This document shows, one piece after another, positions 21,401 to 31,200 of a stretch of 64,000 nucleotides of DNA. Below the pieces are notes generated by a model. That model did not search any database. It saw nothing but the letters and a program-made list of their open reading frames with translations, and was not told the origin of the DNA. The position numbers and the translations under genes are program-made. Source of the DNA: Lampris incognitus. Its lineage: Eukaryota > Chordata > Actinopteri > Lampriformes > Lampridae. The DNA is taken from NCBI RefSeq assembly GCF_029633865.1, contig NC_079216.1, positions 60,528,545 to 60,592,544 of the forward strand, written 5' to 3'. Within the stretch, counting starts at the first letter, position 1; the number at the start of each line of letters is the position of its first letter.

Positions 21401-24362
21401 TACTATTCACAGAGGATTTGGGAATGTTTGCAATCACAGCATTGTAAGGTGGCGACAGATGTACTCTTAGCGCCCCCCCCCCCCCCCATTCAGGGATGGT
21501 CGTTCCTTCTTAACATGGATAGCCTCCTTGCCTCCCCATTCAAACCAGCGTTCCTCCCTATCAAGGATGTGCACACCCTCTTCTTTGACAGAGTGGCCAC
21601 TGGCCTGTAGATGGTGTACACTGTGGAGTCCTGGCCTGACGTGTTAGCTCTTTTGTGTTGTGCCATCCTCTTGACCTGTGTCTGTTTAGTTTTCCCAATG
21701 TACAAGTCACGGCAATCCTCCCGGCACTTAACAGTATATACTGTGTTTATTAGTGTTTGCTCTGTTTATGCCAGGGGACCCGATCCTTGGGGTGGACCAA
21801 TTTCTGGCGCAGTGTGTTTTGGGGTTTGAGAGCAACTGAGATGCGGTGTTTGGAAAATAAACGTCTCAACTTTTCTGACACTCCTGCCACATATGGAATC
21901 ACCACTGGTTTACGCTTGGGCAGCAGTTGCCCTTCTCCTCTCTTCGATTGGCTGGTGCACTGTTTGGGCATCTTACTGGCTTTGACAAATGCCCAGTTAA
22001 GATATCACACTTAACCAGGGCCTGTTTCATATGGGATTTCTCCCCTTCCCCGGCCGCTGTGTCGGTGGGGATGTTGTCAGCTCGGTGGTACAGCGTCCTG
22101 ACGACTCCTAGTTTGTGCTGCAGTGGATGATGAGAGTCAAACCTTAAGTACTGATCAGTATGTGTTGGTTTATGGTAAACATCAACCATCAAATTTCCCC
22201 CATCACTAATTGCAATTTCACAGTCCAAGAAGGCTAACCTGTTTTTCACATCCTCCCTGGTGAACTTGATGTGGTTGTCCACAGTTCATGTGGTTGGTGA
22301 AATGTGGTACGTCCTGAGATTTAATTTTAACCAGGTGTCATCCACAAATCTGAACCTATGGCTAGGTGGTGTCCCTGGATAGGACATCAGAGCCCTTTTT
22401 CCACTCCCTCCGTATACAAGTTGGCCACTAAAGGTGAGAGAAATGCTTTTTTTTTTTTTAATTATTATCATCTGTCAGTGGCCATTAGCCTTTTTTGCTC
22501 AGTTTCATTTTTTTAACAACTTTATTTTTTGTTTATTCTTTTTACAATCAACATTTTATCTATCAGTATTTTATCAAGTTAGACTACTCACATTTCTGTT
22601 CACTGCTTAACTTCATATGGTTTGGGGCATTTTGGGAATGAACATTTTCCTTGTCCTGCCTCACTGCTCTAATGTCCGTTACTGATGGCATCCCTCACTG
22701 CAACTGACCTTTTCTCAGCCTACACCTAGGACATTTTATTCTGTCTCTGATGAAAGAAAGAAAAATGGTATTACAGACTGAGTGGGTCATGTAAGACTGA
22801 GCGGGTCCAAATAGCTGTTACTGTTGCTGAAACCTTTTCCTCGGTGTTTTAGTGAATATGACTAATCAGTTTTGTGCAGGAACGTTAAAGGGCCGTGGAC
22901 TGGATGGGTTGTAGGCTTTGCTTTGGAATCCTAGTGGAGGAAGACTGCTTTGTAGGAACAGGAAATGAATTTGATTCTCTTCATGAGTTCCAGCTGGCTC
23001 TTGATTTGGCTCTTTTTCTTCTCTTAACACTAATCCTGACCCCTCTCCTCGTTAGCTTTTGTTCATCACTTCACAATGCTCTTTAGTGAAATGATAATGA
23101 TCTTTATGCATGCTCAATAACCCAGGTAAGACGATCAAAGAAGGTTGAATCAGATCCTGATGAACTGATTCAACCTTCTCAGATCATGAAAGTCTGTTTT
23201 TTCCCTTGCCTTATTTTGCATTAACCTAATTTTTACAATTACACTGACCTATCCTATTTGCTTCCTTCCATTTATTGCAGCAGTGGAGCTTGATGAGCCT
23301 GCTAAGAGACACCCAGATGAAGACTCGAAAGAGACTGATCCTTCCAAGAGTTCTACATATTCTGATATCATCACATCCTCACTAGGCTCTGGGTCAGACG
23401 AACCAAGACAGCTGGAGGACCAGAAGAAAAACTCACAATTGAACAAGCATAGAACAAAAGGCTGGGTGAAGAGCAGGTCAGGGCATTCGGTTTTGGAGGA
23501 TGAGGGAGTGAAATGCACAGTTCAGCTTGGAGATGAAAATGTTATGCCCACACTTGATGAGAGACAGTTGAATCAAGTTAAAGGGATTCCAGAGGAGAAT
23601 CCTTCGCACATCACTCCTCAGGAGGAGTGCGAGTACTTATGTCCTTTGAGCTCAGATGAACTCGGGTCATCTACTAGTGACACTGAAATAGAGGGCGCCT
23701 CCACCCTGCCCGGTGTCAACCAATCCGCAACCCTAGCCAAATGCCAGGAAAGATCCAAGAACCATCCAGGCATGATTCTCAAACTAAAGAAGGTATCATT
23801 TAATAAAGACCACCACAGTAGAAGGGCCTGCTACCAGCCAGTTTCCACCACTGGAACGGTTTCTAATCCTTCCTTCTCGGAGGCCAAGAATGGACAGAGG
23901 AAGCAGACCAAAAGAAGCAAGGGTGACCCCCGCAGGAAAATAACATCCAGGGTCACCCACAGGTGGCAGATAACAAAGCGTTTCTCTCATGCCCTGCGAC
24001 TTCTAAGCAGTTCTTCCCCAAGAAGGCACCAACCCCTCATAAAAATCAAATACTGCCCCTTCCTGTCTACCTTCCACAGCGCTGAGCACAGAAGGCGTTG
24101 GGTGCTTCGCTCGGCTGTCCAGAGGGCCCGGCAGGCCATGACGTTCTCCTACCCAGACCTGGTGGGGAAGAGAATTCAACATTTGTATGAGGAGGATGAC
24201 AAGTCAGAGGTGTGGTACAGGGGAGAGGTGGTGTGTATCCATGAAGCTCACCCCAATCCTCTCAAAACTGTGTTTGAAGTAAGGTACGACAGTGAGCCGG
24301 AATGGAAGTACTACCTGGAGCTGTTGATCGATTATAAAAAAGGCTGGCTCAAAATAGACTAG
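12479..24362 (+). CDS. c15orf39: C15orf39-like protein with C-terminal Tudor/spindlin-like segment (2 coding exons)
   Basis: Coding exon 1 runs 12479-15764 and exon 2 23281-24362. The join (CTG G|GTAAGT to TTGCAG|CAGTGG) is in phase and gives about 1,455 residues; two adjacent ATGs open the frame. Exon 1 encodes a long Ser/Pro/His/Gln-rich, probably disordered region (to about residue 830), then a conserved block (about 905-1095) with CPFPHVMRTGAVFIPMLVVK, HKVNLRPTTLSEE and LKHLPDIYPDVVSLFYHAC, which I recall from the C15orf39 (DUF5525) family. Exon 2 adds acidic and basic, NLS-like segments and ends (about 1382-1455) with DLVGKRIQHLYEEDDKSEVW and FEVRYDSEPEWKYYLELL, resembling a Spin/Ssty Tudor-like unit. 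Biochemical function is unknown; a nuclear chromatin role is inference. The human protein is roughly 1,050 residues, so this one is long. The 7.5-kb intron is packed with transposons. Family assignment is from memory and could be wrong. Confidence 0.7.
15765..16920 (+). other. 5' part of the large intron of the C15orf39-like gene
   Basis: It begins with the donor GTAAGT (15765). No gene, exon or nameable repeat is recognised before the L2 copy that starts about 16925. Poly-T tracts near 15807 are unexceptional. Confidence 0.4.
17029..17484 (-). mobile_element. tRNA-derived SINE inside L2
   Basis: Reverse-complemented, it opens with a tRNA-like head with an A box (GGCATGGCAGTCTATTCCGT in this copy) and a B box (GGTTTGAACCCC), followed by a roughly 350-bp body and a poly-A (plus-strand T8 at 17031). 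The direct repeat CAAATCT at 17022-17028 and 17485-17491 marks the insertion into L2 coding sequence. A second copy of the same family is at 58148-58575 and a piece lies at about 56142-56220. Confidence 0.85.
18275..19480 (-). mobile_element. L1 (Tx1-like) LINE 3' fragment inside L2
   Basis: The minus-strand frame 18972-18328 encodes an L1-group ORF2 C terminus, with the zinc-knuckle-like block SSSCWRDCGSQEANHYHLFW and WACPKVNTFWRKIY. An upstream piece at 19260-19018 belongs to the same ORF in another frame. The poly-T run at 18275-18284 is its poly-A tail. It is 5'-truncated; the right edge (about 19480) is approximate, set by where the host L2 resumes. The same C-terminal layout occurs in the full-length L1 at 31674-41407. 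Confidence 0.75.
20169..20188 (+). repeat. Poly-G tract (20 G)
   Basis: Twenty uninterrupted G residues just upstream of a MITE. This is a potential G-quadruplex and a place where read length errors are common. Confidence 0.9.
20213..20665 (-). mobile_element. hAT-type MITE, copy 2, perfect 8-bp TSD
   Basis: It starts GGTAACACTTTAGTATGGGG and ends CCCCATACTAAAGTGTTACC. The flanking 8-mers are both CTTTTACC (20205-20212 and 20666-20673). It is inverted relative to copies 1 and 3. At 453 bp and without an ORF, it is the best copy for defining the family ends. Confidence 0.92.
21005..22450 (-). mobile_element. Penelope-like element (RT C terminus, GIY-YIG, 3' UTR)
   Basis: The minus strand encodes the end of a Penelope-like RT (RLAFLDCEIAISDGGNLMVD, 22240-22180; then VDVYHKPTHTDQYLRFDSHH) followed by the linker VVIPYVAGVSEKLRRLFSKH (about 21910-21850). 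Next comes a GIY-YIG endonuclease start, MYIGKTKQTQVKRMAQHKRA (21705-21646). The 3' UTR continues left to about 21005 and is interrupted by the MITE at 21058-21266. The RT catalytic part is missing (5' truncation), and the coding is split across several frames (22282-21899, 21971-21750, 21705-21490). It lies in the intron of the C15orf39-like gene. Confidence 0.8.
21058..21266. mobile_element. Short palindromic-end MITE, TA-flanked
   Basis: It starts ATGCCCCTTTTCCACTACAT then GGTACC, and ends with the exact mirror GGTACCATGTAGTGGAAAAG then GGGCAT. TA dinucleotides flank both sides (21056-21057 and 21267-21268). At 209 bp it is non-coding. It sits in the 3' UTR of the Penelope-like element; comparison with the uninterrupted fragment at 62.7 kb shows where it entered. 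A 2-bp TA duplication suggests Tc1/mariner or a related group. Confidence 0.8.
22451..23280 (+). other. 3' part of the large intron of the C15orf39-like gene
   Basis: No ORF of interest. An inverted repeat at about 23138-23180 (AGAAGGTTGAATCAG against CTGATTCAACCTTCT) matches Penelope-like terminal sequence. It ends in the acceptor TTTATTGCAG (23271-23280). Confidence 0.4.
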
Positions 24363-24635
24363 GTTCTTCACAAATGCCTTACTCTGTGTTTTTGGTATTT
24401 CAACAGACTTTTGTTTTGAATTGATACTGTATGTGTATACAGTATCAGTATACAGAGAACGATTCTGTGGATGGAGTTTTTGGAATGTGTTGCACTGAGT
24501 GGAGGTGTTGGCCGTTTTTTTTTTTTTTGTTTTTGCTGTGTTCTGTTTTTGGGGTTTTTTAGATGTGTTTTTGTGTTGCACTACTGTGGGAAATGTAATT
24601 TTGTCTCTTTTGTATATGTAGTACATAATATGACC

Positions 24636-24641
24636 AATAAA
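24636..24641 (+). other. Polyadenylation signal of the C15orf39-like gene
   Basis: AATAAA about 275 bases after the stop codon at 24360-24362 is the first canonical signal downstream, so the 3' UTR probably ends near 24660. Confidence 0.65.
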
Positions 24642-24662
24642 TTGTTCTCGATACAGGTAGTC

Positions 24663-27600
24663 CCGGGGTTACGAACGAGTTCTGTTTTTGAGTCTGTAAT
24701 TTTAAAAAGATCCATAAGTACACATGGGTATATATGTGATTGATTTTGTTACCTGTTACAATATGGTAGAGAATTTTCATGCTGACTGGTTTCACTTGAC
24801 TTTAATTTTACTGTGTGTGTAAAATGAAGGCAGTGGCAGTACTTTACCTCTGAACCAAGCTGCTTAAGAGCCTCTTGCTAAGATGTGCTCTGAGTCAGGG
24901 TATTTCCATGGCTGTGAACATTAAACTTTCCTGTCAGTTTTTGCTAGAATTGAAATATTTAATGTTTTCATAATTGCATTTTGAAGAACAGAGGCTCGCT
25001 TATATGCATTGTTCAGCTCTGAAATGTTAAAATGTCTGTGTTTTCTCATGTACATTAAGTTGTTCCTCTTAAGAGTTTGTCATGGGATATTTGTTTTGAA
25101 AGTAAAAAAAAATTATTTTCCAGAATCTTGAGCCATTTAATTTGAAATCAAAAGTAATCAGATTGAATAAACATACAAACTTTAAACACTTATCCATCCT
25201 AATGGCCATACTTTCTTTTGGGATGGTAGTAATCTTTTGCATCAGATTTCTTGAGCATCAAGAAACCAGCCAGATATTTTCTCAACTCAAAGCAGAAAAA
25301 AATATATAAAACTTTGTTAGAAGAAACACTCAACGGTAGGGAAAGTGCTCAACAAATGAGCAAAATAATTACTTGACTCACTGGATTTTTTATATATAAT
25401 GTAATAACCTGAGCAAATTTCATGCCAGCAATAAGATATCATACATTAACCAGAGGCAGGTAACTTTTTTTAAGGATGTCTATACAACAGCCCATCAATT
25501 TTGCCTGTCATTTTTATTTTTTGGGCAGAATCAAGTATACATGGTCCTTGTCTCCCTCGTGTGGCATACTATTGAAGCTGCAACGTCTTCACGCCCAGAG
25601 CTCCTGAGGGGAGGTTATGTGGCCTAATGCTTCGTGTTGTGCTGATAGTGGAGAGTTGAGAACATTGAAATTACAGGAAAGGGGGTTTGGTCTGCACAAG
25701 TCACAGAAAGACCACACTGAAAGTTTTTTTTTGATTAAACAATACCTGCCACAACAAAGATGTATATTGTGCATTATGAAACAATCACCCATACCAGAGG
25801 GATGTTTGCAACATTTTGCACTTTAATATTTTCTCCAAAACAGACAACTAATTTCTTCCACATTTTTACACTATGTAAATACGAAATAAAACACCTTTTG
25901 ATAGCATAAAGAAAAGATATATGTAGAAAAGTATTAAAAGTTTTTGGATGTCTCACTTTAATGAATGTAGCTGCTTCTGTTACTTTGTTAACTTGAAATG
26001 CTTATGAACTACTAGCAGACATGAAAACAGTGAGCCCTGGATAAGAATGTCAGCCTTATGATCACAGCAATAGCTGGTGTTCTGTACCTGCAAGACAATT
26101 TGAAGAAAACTGCCCACCTTTATTTGCTCAATGTGTTACTAGGTTTTTAACATGGGCTGAGACACAAAATAAAACAGGAAAGTGACATACAAACAACCAC
26201 TTGAATCCTTATATTAACAATCTGCAAGTAAATCAGTGCAAAAACCTTTTTTTTTTCTTTTTTTTTTTTTTGCCAGATCAAAGTTAAAATGAAATTACCA
26301 AAATGCTTTCATTTCACCAATATTCTGGAAGACAACCACAGCTCTCTGTCAAGGTTTGTAGAATACGCTACATTATAAAATACACAGCGCATAGATGCAT
26401 TATGAACATTTGGGTATCATAATTGAGACCAAGCCTATTCTAATGACTCACACAGTACTCCCAATAATGAGATTTCTCATGACATTTATTCAAATAAAAC
26501 AATACAGATTTTTATTTTTTGCTAGGATAAAATAAGTTTGTTGAACATGTAAGCATTTGGGAGAGAATTCCTTAAAGATCTGAGAATGGGGTTAAAGGAT
26601 GCGTTTTAAAGATGGCTGACACTTTGGTGTCATCTTCTGACTTGCACTAATAGCTGTATGTTCATGTCCCCTCGTCAGTCTTGTAAAAGACCGCAGTAAT
26701 GCAGAGACATATGCGAGCATTTACAAGCAGAGAGCTTGACGTCCAGAGCGACCACCACACAGAAAAATGTGATACCTATAGGGGCAGTGGCATTTCACTG
26801 TCAATTCTTCAACATGTGTGCGAAAAACACTAATGCAAAAGCATGTCAACAGCATTATATATATATTTATATATATATAAAAAAAAAACAATCCTACAAC
26901 CCTCTGAACTTTGCTCTATACTTCCCATCTGTCTACTAAGGCTCACGCAAGTCTGTCTGTGTAGCTAGGTTTAAAGCGATGCACGGACTCACTGCAATGT
27001 AAAAGATCTCGTCAAATAAACCACGGTCATCATCAGCCCCGCTCCATTTGGGAGTTCCCATCTGGAGTGATGCAAAATGCCTGACCCTGTATGACATTGA
27101 TTACCAGCAACAGATAGCTGCGCTGTCAGTACATTCCATTACCCTCATTCTATAACCAAGGTGCAAGCTGAGTTTTAAGAGCTACCTCAAGCCACGTTGA
27201 GTGGGAAAAAAAAAAAAGAAAAGAAAAATAAGAGTGAATGTCACTCAGTTTGGCTCTTGTAAATTAGTAATGTTCTCAAACGTCTCTAAAAACAACTAAG
27301 GGAAGGTACAGTAAAAGGGTTAGCGTAGAGGGATTCTGGGCTGGTGCATTCCCCTTCACCTGTAAATTAATCCCCCCCCCCCCCTCGGTTTTCGAAACCT
27401 TCTGTGCACTTTCACAGGGTCCTCAATCTCAGTTCCTGACAAGTAACCGTTTCTGGAAGTCTCTATTTTAGAGTTAATGGTAAGTAGCGATTTACGCGCC
27501 ACTGATGAGACTGAGGATGATGTGGTGGGGGGGGGGGTTGCCCTAATTGCCAAAGACCTAACTCCCACACTATAGTGGAAGGTAGAGACTCACCTTACAC

Positions 27601-28249
27601 ACCAAATGTACACCTTTTTGGAATATTGGTAAAGAATAAATATTTCTAAATTTAAAAATTATGCAAACACGTGCCACTCTTGCTCTTTAATTTCCATGCA
27701 TATGGATCACTTACAAAATTGAAAAATACAGACTTGCTTTTTTGATCTTTTCTCTTTTTTCACCCCGAAATGTCTTTGCCCCTTTGCAATCAGCCAAACA
27801 ACATTCAGCGATCCAGACAAGGATCTCACCACACATAGCAGACATGGCCAGGACAATTAAAGCTGTGCTTAAAACATTTTCACACGAATGAATGGAAGAA
27901 AAAAAAGTCAAAATCAAAGAATAGAAAAAAAATTGAAATTAAGATGGTTCAAGAGGTGTTACAATACAAGCCGAGAGGATGTATTTATTTTAGATGGTTT
28001 CTGCTTCCTCAGACTCCACGCTGTTGCTAACAATAACTGTAGTACACTTATTTTTTTGTCATTCTACGTTTTTATTTAAATAGAATTTACTTTGAAATTT
28101 TTTGTTTAACAAATCCAGGGAAAATGATGCAAAAGTGGTTGGGGTTTGCCAAAGTGGAGGTGGTAGAAGGCCCGTGCTGCCCTGTTAAATTACATCAGCG
28201 CTCTAAGTTTGTCATGATACTCAAGAGTCCGTTGCATGGGGACGTATCC
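24663..28249. other. Convergent gap including the ARIH1 3' UTR
   Basis: AT-rich DNA without supported genes between two convergent transcription units. The right part must hold the ARIH1 3' UTR (minus). Minus-strand AATAAA signals (TTTATT on plus) occur at 26485-26490 and 26119-26124, among others. A short TA microsatellite lies near 26856-26880, and poly-T and poly-A runs are common. A patch at about 24657-24715 (GGTAGTCCCGGGGTTACGAA) may be an interspersed repeat. Confidence 0.5.
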
Positions 28250-31200
28250 TCAATCCTCGATGTACTCCCACAGGTCCTTCTCATAGCCTTCATGCACATG
28301 CTGTAACAGCACTCTTCGCCTGCTCTCACAGTATCTAGACATAAGAGACAAGTCGGTGTGAAAATGAGACCACTAAGGCGGAACAACTGTGGGCAGCAGT
28401 GTTTCCTTGACCCACCTGTACTTATCTTGTACTTTCTGTTTGATGTCCTGCAGGGAATCCTGGGAGATGTCTCGCTCCAGGTAGCCAGACAGCACCTCAG
28501 TGGCATTTTCCAGGTCTGCCTGGTTGTTCTGATAACATACAAAAAAATAGAAATAAGAGCATGCAATTCCACATACTGCTCAATTAATTAGTAGAATATG
28601 GGGCAAAAAAGATCTAACCCACCATTCTTTTAAGACATTTTGGAGTTTTTCATTTTTTGTTGCCATCATTTAATAGTATTGTTAACTTGTTTATTGGAAA
28701 TCCAGAAACTGAAATGGCCACATCAAGTTTTGATTATAGATAGTGTCTAGCCATAGTTGGGGGCGTGGTGTGGGCGGAGTCAGCGTGGGGGAAAACAATC
28801 CTTTCCCCCTGACTGGAAAAGCACGGTATTTAAACCCATCATGGCTTATGTAGTCACCGCTGCTGCTCAACAGAGCACGATATATAGAAAAAACTGAGTA
28901 GTATTGGGTCAGATTGGCCATACAGTATACATGACTGGACAAACGACCCAACTGAATGGCCAGAGGTGTCGTTTCCTGACATTTTCTGTTATCTGGTTGA
29001 GTCTCCAGGTACGAGACTTTGCTATAACCTTAGATGTGATTACGCAAACTGACTGTAATATCAGTATCCTACGGTCAATCTACGGTCTATATTGGTATCC
29101 TACGTTCATTAACACTATGATATAAAAGACTAGTATGTCTTGGCATGTTATAAGGCAGTATATAAAATTTTAGTTTGGGATTTTTTAATTTATTGATGTG
29201 CAGAACGCTACGCAACAACTTTTCGGCATGGTAGCGAGCAAAGATCAATAGTAATAGTAATAGCAAAGATCAACCACCTCAAAAGGTCTACCTGCCTTAA
29301 CTCGAATGATTTGTTTTCCCCCCACGGCATAAACGGATGTGACGTTTTGTGGGCGTTCCCATAAATGCAGACTATCTATAGCTAGTTGACTGTTGATCTG
29401 ATAAACAGCACAAACTTTCCAAGTGACAATTGTTACTCTATTAGTAACTTTTTGTTTCATGCAATATTTACAGTTAATTCTGTTCGAGGAGTAACTTACA
29501 GTAGCTCGTTTTACTATACCTCAAATATAATGGACTGGTTATTCTTCTTGAGGTAGAAGGCAAAGACATAGGTGAACATGAGTGTGGAGCGGCACTGGCA
29601 CAGCACATCCACGGCCTTCTTCAGAAACTGCACCTCAATCCATGACATGTTGTGCTGCTGCATCTCCTCCATCTTCTGCTTGACCTGAGCATATAGCTTG
29701 TGCTCAAAGCGCAGGCTCTGCATGTGGTTCATGTAGCGGTTGCAGTAGAACAGGTACCTCTGCAAGGCTGCCCTGGAACGCTGAGTCGAGCAAAAAGCCG
29801 ACAATTACAATGGAAACGACCCTGCCTTGCACTGGACGCTCACCAGCACGGCAGCAGTTTCTATGTGCCAGTTTGTCTTGACATCTTCCAAGCTTCCTTA
29901 ACATTCAAAATCCTGTCCTTTCACCAGACACTTGCCACATTGTGCGAAATATGTTCAGCTATTTATGTTTGAAGATTCTGTCTTTAAACAGATACATATC
30001 TGAACATATTTGCATGCAATTTGAATGTCATTTGTGTTATTGGACATATTTACATAAGTCCTTGGCTTTTCCGGAAAGGGAAATTGTGGAGAGAATGCTG
30101 TCCCACAGTGTGACAAGTACCTGGCAAAGTAGTAAATTCTGAAACTCTAAATGTCATGGTATGCCCTTCAAGGTATTCATCATTACCTCTTGCGCATCTC
30201 TGGCTGCCTTAGCGTCATCTTCATTATAGCGATTGCAGTTGTACCTGGAAAAAACAAAACCACAACTCATCAACCGACATTTCCTGGAACATTTTTTTCT
30301 TTCGCAACATATAACTAAAGCTTTAAAATGGTGCTTGAATAGTTTGGTTGTTTTTACAGTAAATTAATTTAAAGTGACTTCTGACATGAATATTTTAGAT
30401 GTGTCGACTTGTTTTTCTGTGTCTGCAAGAATATGTTGCAGACTAATACAAGATATGGGATTTAATTAGATTTTTCTTCGCAGATTTTCATCCAGCTTTC
30501 CATGTGAGATTATGTAGGCTTCAAAACATTTTGATTATGATATACTTTATTAATCTCTGTGGGGAAATTATACTCTGCATTTAACCCATCCTAGCTGCGT
30601 AGCTAGGAGCAATGGGCAGCCACAGTGCAGTGCCCGGGGATCAACTCCAGTTTGCCTTACCATGCCTTGGTTAGGGGCACAGACAAGGGAGTATTAACCC
30701 TATCATGCATGTCTTTTTAAGAGACAATTTCAATCTGATATTTGATTTTTGGAATAAAAAGATCTTAAGAACATGGTGACTGTTGTCATTCAGACGGTTT
30801 TCATAGTTATAGAGAAAAATTGTCATGGCCTTGGGTCACGTGTGTTTGAGAGATACCATGTACAGGTTACCGTGTACACACGACAACCGAGTCTGGTGAA
30901 GGACTGGTAATGAAAGAGAAGAAATGTGAAAGTGTTCTGCCAATGTAGAGAACTACGTTCAAATACCGGCTGGCCCGTAATGCTACATTTTATCTATGTC
31001 AACGGCTGGGTAATACCATCACTTACCAAGCTGAGCCATGAGGTTCCCATGGACCCAGACAGACCCAACAGAATTCAGCTTTGCAGTTCTGGTTCCGACA
31101 AACCATGTGATTGCAGCCACCATCTTTCTCAATGGTCACGTGGCATTTTGGACACTCCTGTGGGATGGAAGAGCAGCGTGGCAGTGGGTCGTAATTTAAA

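Noticed and set aside
28691-28951. ORF and TATA-like patch in ARIH1 intron 12, perhaps a solo LTR
   Set aside because: A TATTTAAA box and GC-rich stretch occur, but no TG...CA ends or direct repeats were found.
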